A DNA stretch of 10,654 nt, from positions 1-10,654 of the forward strand of contig JAHWHT010000033.1 in NCBI GenBank assembly GCA_019323135.1. The letters are read 5' to 3'. Position numbers and translations under genes: made by a program. How positions within the stretch are numbered: the stretch's first letter is position 1; every line of letters begins with the position of its first letter. Below the pieces are notes generated by a model. That model saw only the letters and a list, made by a program, of their open reading frames with translations. It was not told where the DNA came from and did not search any database. The stretch comes from Candidatus Woesearchaeota archaeon (GTDB taxonomy: Archaea; Nanobdellota; Nanobdellia; Woesearchaeales; ARS49). Of this stretch, positions 6,678-10,654 are shown in pieces.

Positions 6678-6842
6678 TTAATCACCTATAAATTTCCCAA
6701 ATATAAACACAATAATGCCTAAAATAACTAAGGGATAACCCAACCAAGCTATATTCCAAAGTCCTTCACATGCAGCGCCTAAAATAATCAATCCTGCACC
6801 TGAAGCCATTAAAATTCTATTCAACTTTCCAGATTTATTCAT
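6678..6842 (-). CDS. Small two-helix membrane protein, 54 aa
   Basis: This is a short gene whose coding status rests mainly on its signals. A perfect GGAGGT Shine-Dalgarno lies 6 nt before its ATG at 6842, and its last codons form the Shine-Dalgarno of the next gene. The protein begins MNKSGKLNR and then has a hydrophobic segment at residues 10-25 (ILMASGAGLIILGAAC), a short turn containing EGLWN, and a second hydrophobic segment at 31-48 (IAWLGYPLVILGIIVFIF). It ends GKFIGD. The positive N-terminus predicts both ends inside the cell with a short outer loop. The function is unknown. It could anchor the downstream nuclease-like protein or chaperones at the membrane, or be a small stress-linked membrane protein; both are speculation. 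Confidence 0.8.
   Translation of the reverse strand: MNKSGKLNRILMASGAGLIILGAACEGLWNIAWLGYPLVILGIIVFIFGKFIGD
6681..6686 (-). promoter_or_regulatory. Shine-Dalgarno GGTGAT for the nuclease-like gene
   Basis: The minus strand reads GGTGATTAAAATG. GGTGAT matches the archaeal 16S rRNA 3' end and also encodes the last two codons (Gly-Asp) of the preceding small gene. The next gene's ATG follows after TAAA, which tightly couples the pair and decides the start codon. Confidence 0.75.
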
Positions 6843-6848
6843 TTTAAT

Positions 6849-6854
6849 ACCTCC
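6849..6854 (-). promoter_or_regulatory. Shine-Dalgarno GGAGGT for the 54-aa membrane protein
   Basis: The minus strand reads GGAGGT ATTAAA ATG. It is a full match to the archaeal anti-Shine-Dalgarno at good spacing and is the main evidence that this short gene is real. Confidence 0.75.
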
Positions 6855-6870
6855 TACCTTAGCCTCAATT

Positions 6871-6886
6871 AAAAAGAATAAAAAAA
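6871..6886 (-). terminator. T-rich tract after dnaK (possible partial terminator)
   Basis: Immediately after the dnaK stop the minus strand has runs of seven and five T. Such tracts can end archaeal transcripts. Here a partial stop would lower expression of the three downstream genes relative to grpE and dnaK. No hairpin precedes it, so read-through is likely. Confidence 0.35.
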
Positions 6887-8743
6887 TTATTCTTTCTTTT
6901 CTTTGTCATCAACTACTTCTGCATCAACAACGTCTTCTTTCTTTTCTTTTGGAGCTTCTTTAGGTTGCTCGCCAGGCTTTGCACCTGCTTTCTGATACAA
7001 TTCTGTAGCTGCTTTTTGTGCTATTTGATTAAGCTCATCTAGTTTTGCTTTAATCTTAGCCACATCTTTTTCTTTTTCAGCCATCAGCTTCTTCAACTCT
7101 TCTGTTTTCTCTTTGATTGCTGAAATCTCTTTAGCATCTACTTTTCCTTCAAAGTCTTTTAAAGACTTTTCGGTCTGATATATCATTGTATCTGCTTGGT
7201 TAATGACTTCTATCTCTTCTTTTTTCTTGGTATCTGCTTCTGAGAATTGCTCTGCTTCTTTTCTCATTCTCTCAACTTCTGCATCGTCTAATTTATTCGG
7301 AGCAGTTATTGCAATGTTCTGCTTCTTACCTGTTCCTTTGTCTAATGCAGTTACGTTTAAGATACCGTTTGCATCAATATCAAATGTGACTTCAACTTGC
7401 GGAACTCCTCTTGGTGCTGATGGTATTCCAACTAAGTCAAATTGTCCAAGGTGCTTATTATCATTTGCCATTGGCCTGTCTCCCTGAAATACTCTAATGG
7501 TTACTGCAGTCTGATTATCTGCCGCAGTGCTAAACACCTGAGATTTCTTCACAGGAATTGTGGTATTTTTCTCAATCAAGCGAGTAAACACTCCGCCTAA
7601 CGTTTCAATACCTAATGATAATGGTGTAACATCCAATAACAACACGTCTTTGACTTCTCCTGCTAATACTCCGCCCTGGATTGCTGCTCCATCTGCTACA
7701 CACTCCATTGGATCTATTCCGTGTTCAACTTTTTGGCCTACCCAAGATTCAACTTTTTCCTGTACTATTGGCATTCTTGTTGGTCCGCCAACCAAAATCA
7801 CTTTAGTTATGCCTTTTGAATCTAGTTTTGCGTCTTTTAGTGCCATGTCAACTGATTTTTTACACTTGTCAACTAAAGAATCAACTAATTCATTTAATTT
7901 TGCTCTGGTTAATTTCATTGTCAAGTGTTGCGGTCCTTTATCTGTTGCAGTTAAGTAAGGTAGATTAATATCTGTCTCTGCAACTGTGCTAAGTTCAATC
8001 TTTGCTTTCTCAGCAGCTTCGCGAATTCTCTGCATTGCAGTATCATCATTGCCAATATCCATTCCAGTATCTTCTTTAAATTTTTTGACAATATAATTGA
8101 TGACTGCATTATCCATGTCTGTTCCGCCTAGCTGTGTATCGCCAGATGTAGATTTAACTTCAAAGACTCCGTCTCCAAATTCCATTATTGTTACGTCTAG
8201 TGTTCCACCGCCAAAGTCAAACACAAGAATTGTCTGGTCTTTGTCAGCTTTGTCTAAACCATATGCAAGTGATGCTGCCGTTGGTTCGTTAACAATTCTT
8301 ACAACCTCTAATCCTGCAATTGTTCCTGCATCTTTTGTTGCTTGTCTCTGGTTGTCGTCAAAATATGCAGGTACTGTGATTACTGCTTTTTTGACTGGCT
8401 GTCCTAAGAATGATTCTGCGTCTTTCTTTATTTTCTGAAGTATAAATGCAGATATTTGCTGCGGCGTGTACTCTTTTCCATACACATTGTATTTAAAATT
8501 TGTACCTATTTTTCTTTTTGCAGCCATTACTGTCCCTTCCGGATTAGACACTGCTTGTCTTCGTGCAGGTTCCCCCACCAGCATCTGTCCGTCTTTTGTA
8601 AAAGCAACAACAGATGGAAATGCTTTCCCATACAATGATGCTCCTTCTGCAGAAGGCACTATTTTGGGTCTTCCTGCCTCTAATACTGCTGCTGCTGAAT
8701 TTGAAGTTCCTAAATCAATTCCGATTATTTTTTCTTTGCTCAT
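6887..8743 (-). CDS. dnaK: Chaperone protein DnaK (Hsp70)
   Basis: This ATP-driven chaperone holds and releases unfolded proteins in a cycle with DnaJ and GrpE. The 618-residue protein has the Hsp70 signatures IDLGTSNS (9-16), VFDFGGGTLDVTI (174-186) and VILVGGPTRMPIVQEKV (315-331). The interdomain linker DVLLLDVTP is at 366-374, followed by the substrate-binding domain, a helical lid and an acidic tail containing EDVVDAEVVD. The phosphate-contact lysine (K76, in AAKRKIG) and the threonine of GDTQLGG are present. The segment after KRKIG runs directly into YGKEYTPQQIS and lacks the roughly 24-residue insert of Gram-negative DnaK, so it is of the Gram-positive/archaeal type. Archaeal dnaK genes are generally thought to come from bacteria. 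Its ATG overlaps the grpE stop by 4 nt (ATGA), and GGTGGAGAGGAT precedes it. Confidence 0.98.
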   Translation of the reverse strand: MSKEKIIGIDLGTSNSAAAVLEAGRPKIVPSAEGASLYGKAFPSVVAFTKDGQMLVGEPARRQAVSNPEGTVMAAKRKIGTNFKYNVYGKEYTPQQISAFILQKIKKDAESFLGQPVKKAVITVPAYFDDNQRQATKDAGTIAGLEVVRIVNEPTAASLAYGLDKADKDQTILVFDFGGGTLDVTIMEFGDGVFEVKSTSGDTQLGGTDMDNAVINYIVKKFKEDTGMDIGNDDTAMQRIREAAEKAKIELSTVAETDINLPYLTATDKGPQHLTMKLTRAKLNELVDSLVDKCKKSVDMALKDAKLDSKGITKVILVGGPTRMPIVQEKVESWVGQKVEHGIDPMECVADGAAIQGGVLAGEVKDVLLLDVTPLSLGIETLGGVFTRLIEKNTTIPVKKSQVFSTAADNQTAVTIRVFQGDRPMANDNKHLGQFDLVGIPSAPRGVPQVEVTFDIDANGILNVTALDKGTGKKQNIAITAPNKLDDAEVERMRKEAEQFSEADTKKKEEIEVINQADTMIYQTEKSLKDFEGKVDAKEISAIKEKTEELKKLMAEKEKDVAKIKAKLDELNQIAQKAATELYQKAGAKPGEQPKEAPKEKKEDVVDAEVVDDKEKKE

Positions 8744-9204
8744 TTTTTATCCTCTCCACCTACAGATTTTTTTGCCTTTGTTATTTTGACTTTTGCATAT
8801 CTAATTACTTTACCGTTCATTTCATACCCTTTCTGAATTTCTTCAACCACAACATCTTCTTCGCCGCCTGTATCTTCTGTGCAAAGTACTTCATGTTTAA
8901 AGGTATCAAACTTTTCGCCTTCTGATTTGATCGGCTTTACGCCTTGATCAACAAGTAATTTTGATAGTTTATCATATATCATTTTGATTCCTTTGTCTTT
9001 TACATTTTCTAGAGCTTTCTCAAAGTCATCCATTATTGTTAGAAGCTCTGCAATCAGTTTTTCATTTGCAAAGCACACAAATTCTTTTTGTTCTTTAGCT
9101 ACCCTTTTTTGGTAGTTTTCAAACTCTGCCTGCAATCTTTTCAACTGATCTGCATATTCATCTACTTGTGCTTGGTCCAATTTTTCTTGCTTTTTTTCAG
9201 TCAT
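8740..9204 (-). CDS. grpE: GrpE, nucleotide exchange factor for DnaK
   Basis: GrpE dimers release ADP from DnaK and so reset the chaperone cycle. The 154-residue protein has a long coiled-coil N-terminal helix (about 5-50, with YADQLKRLQAEFENYQKR), a second helical part, and the beta domain. The family signature is recognisable as KFDTFKHEVL (98-107) and VVVEEIQKGYEMNGKVIRYAKVKI (118-141). The length is on the short side of normal because the disordered N-terminus is brief. It is the first gene of the operon. Its ATG is preceded by GGTGAT at 9214-9209, and a TATA box with BRE lies at 9261-9275. The overlap with dnaK indicates coupled translation. Confidence 0.96.
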   Translation of the reverse strand: MTEKKQEKLDQAQVDEYADQLKRLQAEFENYQKRVAKEQKEFVCFANEKLIAELLTIMDDFEKALENVKDKGIKMIYDKLSKLLVDQGVKPIKSEGEKFDTFKHEVLCTEDTGGEEDVVVEEIQKGYEMNGKVIRYAKVKITKAKKSVGGEDKK

Positions 9205-9208
9205 TCAA

Positions 9209-9214
9209 ATCACC
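9209..9214 (-). promoter_or_regulatory. Shine-Dalgarno GGTGAT for grpE
   Basis: The minus strand reads GGTGATTTGAATG, so GGTGAT lies 4 nt before the grpE start. It confirms the ATG at 9204 and shows the operon mRNA is leadered, with roughly 35 nt from the predicted transcription start. Confidence 0.65.
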
Positions 9215-9260
9215 ATTTAGTTGAGCTTAAGCCAACGTAGAAGCAGTAAACATGTACTTC

Positions 9261-9275
9261 TATTTAAAGCTTTCG
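9261..9275 (-). promoter_or_regulatory. BRE and TATA box of the grpE-dnaK-dnaJ operon
   Basis: The minus strand reads CGAAAG CTTTAAATA: a BRE-like CGAAAG followed by the TATA element TTTAAATA. The predicted transcription start is about 26 nt downstream, near 9239. The BRE half is the left arm of an inverted repeat shared with the divergent promoter. Confidence 0.65.
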
Positions 9276-9294
9276 GTTAGGAGCGAAAGTTTTA
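9265..9294. promoter_or_regulatory. Inverted-repeat operator spanning two divergent promoters
   Basis: The plus strand reads TAAAGCTTTCG, an 8-nt spacer GTTAGGAG, then CGAAAGTTTTA. The 11-nt arms match as inverted repeats at 10 of 11 positions. Each arm is at the same time the BRE and the start of the TATA box of an outward-facing promoter, one for grpE and one for the DUF3467/winged-helix pair. A dimeric protein bound here would block both promoters. The winged-helix protein encoded just downstream is the likely ligand (inference). Confidence 0.6.
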
Positions 9295-9297
9295 TTA
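9284..9297 (+). promoter_or_regulatory. BRE and TATA box for the DUF3467/regulator pair
   Basis: CGAAAG is followed by TTTTATTA (9290-9297). The predicted transcription start is near 9319, which leaves a leader of about 17 nt that contains the Shine-Dalgarno. The arrangement mirrors the grpE promoter on the other strand. Confidence 0.6.
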
Positions 9298-9321
9298 ACT
9301 AGCTTTACTTTCTACCAAAAT

Positions 9322-9328
9322 GAGGTGA
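9322..9328 (+). promoter_or_regulatory. Shine-Dalgarno GAGGTGA for the DUF3467 gene
   Basis: GAGGTGA lies 7 nt before the ATG at 9336 and matches the archaeal 16S rRNA 3' end, confirming that start. Confidence 0.7.
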
Positions 9329-9335
9329 ACAAACA

Positions 9336-9692
9336 ATGGAAAAAGATAAGCAACAAATCAACCTTAATATCGTGGAAGGAGACCCGTTTTTCGCTCACGA
9401 AGTCAGCATGAATTTTACACCAACTCAAATTACTCTAGACTTCAAATGCATAACTCCGCGAACAGATCCGCGAAGCAAGACACCATCATTCTTACTAAAG
9501 CATAATGTTGTCATGATAGAACCTTGGCACGCAAAGCTGATGCTTGACGTACTTGCTAATGTTGTAAAGAAATATGAAGAAGAATTTGGCAAGATAAAAC
9601 AACCAAAAGCTCTGGAAAAAGCAACAAAGAAACACAAGAAAGCTGAAAAAGAAGCTACAAAGACAACAGCTACGCCATCTTACATGGGCTAG
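9336..9692 (+). CDS. DUF3467 family protein
   Basis: This 118-residue protein matches the small DUF3467 family in pattern. DPFFAHEVSMNFTPTQITLDF (residues 16-36) corresponds to the family's opening strands. R42 to L53 cover the variable loop. HNVVMIEPWHAKLMLDVLANVVKKYEEEFG (56-85) is the strand plus helix that ends the domain. A Lys/Ala/Glu-rich tail follows (90-110), probably disordered or able to bind nucleic acid by charge. The family's function is not established to my knowledge. The gene has a strong promoter and Shine-Dalgarno and is followed after 3 nt by the winged-helix regulator. The shared divergent promoter ties it to the heat-shock operon, so a role in protein quality control or its regulation is possible but unproven. 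Confidence 0.85.
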   Translation: MEKDKQQINLNIVEGDPFFAHEVSMNFTPTQITLDFKCITPRTDPRSKTPSFLLKHNVVMIEPWHAKLMLDVLANVVKKYEEEFGKIKQPKALEKATKKHKKAEKEATKTTATPSYMG

Positions 9693-9695
9693 AAT

Positions 9696-10100
9696 ATGAT
9701 AATCAGAAAAAGAATAACAATCCTACAGATTAGGAAGCCTTTAAGGACGACCCTAAATGAAGAGTTGCAATGGTTTGGCAACTCTTTAGGGTTGTTCAAC
9801 CTCCGTGATAAGGACAAATCCTGCTTTAGAGTATTTATTGAGCTCCTAAAAGCTGCTAAAGCAGGAATTCCTATTTCTAGTGATAAATTAGCAGCAAATC
9901 TAGGCCTAACAAGAGCGACAGTAATCCACCACATCAACACTTTAAGAGAAAAAGGAATAGTCATCGCAGAAAGCAGAGGTTATCTATTAAGACAACCCAA
10001 TCTAAAACTTCTTGTCGAAGACCTCAAGCGTGACATGGACAGAACATATGATGAAATAGGAAAAGTAGCAGAGCAGATTGATGGGTTTTTAGGGTTATAA
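9696..10100 (+). CDS. Winged-helix DNA-binding transcriptional regulator (ArsR/MarR-like)
   Basis: This 134-residue protein carries a winged helix-turn-helix at about 43-100. The helix FRVFIELLKAAKAG is followed by the HTH (ISSDKLAANLGLTRATVIHHINTLREKG, 60-87) and the wing VIAESRGYLLR (89-99). A C-terminal helix (102-130) with KLLVEDLKRDMDRTYDEI probably forms a dimer coiled coil. The N-terminal 40 residues are basic and not recognised. The gene follows the DUF3467 gene by 3 nt with no Shine-Dalgarno of its own, so the two form an operon, probably with coupled translation. The pair diverges from grpE across an inverted repeat that contains both promoters, so autoregulation and repression of the chaperone operon is the simplest model. 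It is comparable in role to Phr of Pyrococcus or HrcA of bacteria, but it is not clearly homologous to either. Confidence 0.85.
   Translation: MIIRKRITILQIRKPLRTTLNEELQWFGNSLGLFNLRDKDKSCFRVFIELLKAAKAGIPISSDKLAANLGLTRATVIHHINTLREKGIVIAESRGYLLRQPNLKLLVEDLKRDMDRTYDEIGKVAEQIDGFLGL
10076..10099 (+). repeat. Direct repeat, copy A (3' end of the regulator gene)
   Basis: These 24 nt encode the last residues of the winged-helix protein and reach into its stop codon. They recur at 10191-10215 with one G-to-A change and one extra T. The two copies flank a 91-nt segment of hairpins. Confidence 0.65.
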
Positions 10101-10103
10101 TTC

Positions 10104-10118
10104 AATGTTGCGAACATT
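10104..10118. repeat. Perfect hairpin just after the regulator gene
   Basis: AATGTT and AACATT form a 6-bp stem around a 3-nt GCG loop, beginning 3 nt after the stop codon. It could protect the mRNA end or act with the downstream hairpins as part of a termination region. Confidence 0.5.
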
Positions 10119-10142
10119 CTGCAGATAATACTAGTTCGCTTG

Positions 10143-10159
10143 TGAGACCTTGTGTCTCA
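10143..10159. repeat. Perfect hairpin TGAGAC/GTCTCA
   Basis: A 6-bp stem, TGAGAC with GTCTCA, closes a 5-nt CTTGT loop. It is the second of three perfect inverted repeats between the direct-repeat copies. Confidence 0.55.
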
Positions 10160-10170
10160 TGTGTTTTGAT

Positions 10171-10190
10171 CAAATTTTTTTAAAAATTTG
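10171..10190. terminator. AT-rich palindrome with T7 run, possible terminator
   Basis: CAAATTTTT, TT and AAAAATTTG make a 9-bp inverted repeat around a 2-nt centre, with seven T in a row at 10175-10181. It lies about 70 nt past the regulator stop and abuts copy B of the direct repeat. The oligo-T tract could end the transcript. It also overlaps a second perfect palindrome, TTTGATCAAA at 10165-10174. Confidence 0.45.
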
Positions 10191-10215
10191 GATTGATGGA
10201 TTTTTTAGGGTTATA
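10191..10215 (+). repeat. Direct repeat, copy B
   Basis: These 25 nt repeat the last 24 nt of the regulator gene (10076-10099), with GATTGATGG and AGGGTTATA identical at the two ends. In this copy the reading frame is shifted and not used. The match is too long to be chance in so short an intergenic stretch. Confidence 0.65.
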
Positions 10216-10280
10216 GCCCTCGAATTCTTTCCGATTTTTTCTTGTAAAAGCATATACAGAATAAAATCAAGAATAAAAAA

Positions 10281-10322
10281 GGTATGACGCCAGACTCAAA
10301 ACCTGGTAAGTTTATCCCAAAC
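10281..10322 (+). pseudogene. tRNA-Leu fragment (partial duplicate of the downstream tRNA)
   Basis: These 42 nt match 10384-10425 of the tRNA-Leu gene at 38 positions; all four differences are transitions. The copied part runs from GG of the D-loop through the anticodon arm (loop CTCAAAA) to the variable arm. It lacks the acceptor stem, the 5' D-stem strand and the T-arm, so it cannot fold as a tRNA. One change makes the top anticodon pair stronger (C-G instead of T-G), while another breaks the lowest pair. It may be a decayed duplicate, a recombination scar or a site used by an integrase. No BRE or TATA box is clear in front of it. Confidence 0.75.
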
Positions 10323-10335
10323 ATAATCATATTCA

Positions 10336-10348
10336 CGAAGTATATAAA
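10336..10348 (+). promoter_or_regulatory. BRE and TATA box for tRNA-Leu
   Basis: CGAAG is followed by TATATAAA (10341-10348), whose centre lies about 22 nt before the tRNA 5' end. This is the strongest TATA match in the window and fits a stable-RNA promoter with at most a very short 5' leader. Confidence 0.65.
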
Positions 10349-10365
10349 CTTTGTGATTCAGCAAA

Positions 10366-10476
10366 GCCAGAGTGGTCTAACCTGGTATGACGTCAGGCTC
10401 AAGACCTGGTGAGTTTATCCCAAACTCGTGCGGGTTCAAATTCACAGGTGGGATGATGAAAATCCCGCCTCTGGCG
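10366..10476 (+). tRNA. tRNA-Leu(CAA) with a 22-nt T-loop intron
   Basis: This is a class II tRNA that decodes UUG. The acceptor stem is GCCAGAG with CTCTGGC (7 of 7). The D-stem is GTC/GAC with a loop holding A14, G18G19 and A21. The anticodon stem is TCAGG/CCTGG around loop CTCAAGA (anticodon 10400-10402). The long variable arm is GAGTTT/AAACTC, and the T-stem is GCGGG/CCCGC. The T-loop TTCAAAT is complete only if 10441-10462 is removed, which places an intron between positions 59 and 60. After splicing the tRNA has 89 nt. CCA is not encoded. The base at the discriminator position is G, whereas archaeal tRNA-Leu normally has A73. Confidence 0.93.
10441..10462 (+). other. tRNA intron at position 59/60 with a BHB motif
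   Basis: The T-stem GCGGG/CCCGC serves as the outer helix. Exon TTCA pairs with intron TGAA as the 4-bp central helix. Each side has a 3-nt AAT bulge, and intron TCA pairs with TGA as an inner helix around the loop CAGGTGGGA. Cutting after the second base of each bulge (AA^T) releases 22 nt and restores the T-loop TTCAAAT. This is the standard archaeal splicing-endonuclease geometry at a non-canonical site. Confidence 0.88.
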
Positions 10477-10505
10477 CTGAATACTCAATTTAACTCGAGC
10501 AAATC

Positions 10506-10513
10506 TATATTAA
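10506..10513 (+). promoter_or_regulatory. TATA box for the gene at 10536 (leaderless)
   Basis: TATATTAA is centred about 26 nt before the ATG at 10536 and no Shine-Dalgarno lies between, which predicts a leaderless transcript. Confidence 0.5.
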
Positions 10514-10535
10514 TATCGTTCACTTTATTCTTTAC

Positions 10536-10654
10536 ATGAACAGATACTCTAAAGAAATAGAAGAAGCATGTAATGATTATCGCCCTAGACTAAATAACGG
10601 TAATTTTGCAGATGTTACGATTACTGAAATTTTAGAAGATGTTGGACAGATTTT
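10536..10654 (+). CDS. Hypothetical protein, 5' part (runs off the window)
   Basis: An open frame starts at the ATG at 10536 and continues to the right edge: 39 complete codons plus two bases. It reads MNRYSKEIEEACNDYRPR, then LNNGNFADVTITEILEDVGQI. The composition is protein-like (acidic, helical) with no signal peptide or membrane segment. The well-placed TATA box supports it as a real gene. The family cannot be recognised from this length. Confidence 0.55.
   Translation, partial: MNRYSKEIEEACNDYRPRLNNGNFADVTITEILEDVGQI

Noticed and set aside
6674..6685. GTG start at 6685 for the nuclease-like gene, giving 163 residues
   Set aside because: The GTG is part of the GGTGAT Shine-Dalgarno that serves the ATG at 6676, and it lies within the end of the preceding gene.
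7203..8925. Several plus-strand open frames opposite dnaK and grpE
   Set aside because: They are antisense reflections of strongly conserved chaperone genes, without Shine-Dalgarno sequences or protein-like motifs.
10281..10322. The tRNA fragment as half of a split or permuted tRNA
   Set aside because: It has no acceptor or T-arm part and no BHB-forming flanks, and the complete tRNA-Leu lies next to it, so a trans-spliced gene is not needed.
10281..10425. CRISPR array
   Set aside because: There are only two copies of the unit, one of them inside a tRNA gene; no spacer-repeat series or cas gene is present.

Overview
The window looks archaeal. Several promoters are TATA boxes centred about 26 nt before the start, some with a purine-rich BRE. 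Ribosome binding sites are of the GGAGGTGAT type. A tRNA gene carries an intron with a textbook archaeal bulge-helix-bulge (BHB) splice motif. The DNA is AT-rich, the genes are tightly packed, and the mix (UvsE, a FruK-like PfkB kinase, a full GrpE/DnaK/DnaJ set and several unrecognised proteins) would fit a DPANN lineage such as Woesearchaeota or Pacearchaeota. That placement is inference; no rRNA or ribosomal protein is present to fix it.

Layout. Positions 1-2013 hold a minus-strand block: a PfkB sugar kinase, then a UV damage endonuclease, each with its own TATA box placed for a leaderless mRNA, plus an orphan C-terminal coding scrap upstream of the kinase. Positions 2082-5058 hold two plus-strand genes: a 517-residue helical-repeat protein of unknown function and a secreted lipoprotein built from a tandem duplicated four-cysteine domain. 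Positions 5062-9204 are a minus-strand heat-shock operon read as grpE, dnaK, a 54-residue two-helix membrane protein, a PD-(D/E)xK nuclease-like protein, and dnaJ. Diverging from it, 9336-10100 encode a DUF3467 protein and a winged-helix regulator.

The 9205-9335 intergenic region is a near-perfect inverted repeat whose two arms form the BRE/TATA elements of both divergent promoters. One protein bound there could control both the chaperone operon and the regulator pair; the winged-helix protein is the natural candidate (inference).

Positions 10101-10535 contain three perfect hairpins, a repeat of the 3' end of the regulator gene, a 42-nt partial copy of a tRNA, and the intact tRNA-Leu(CAA) gene with a 22-nt intron in its T-loop. 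A further leaderless gene starts at 10536 and runs off the right edge.

The least expected items are the T-loop intron with the nearby tRNA fragment, the two unrecognised genes inside the chaperone operon, and the symmetric divergent promoter.
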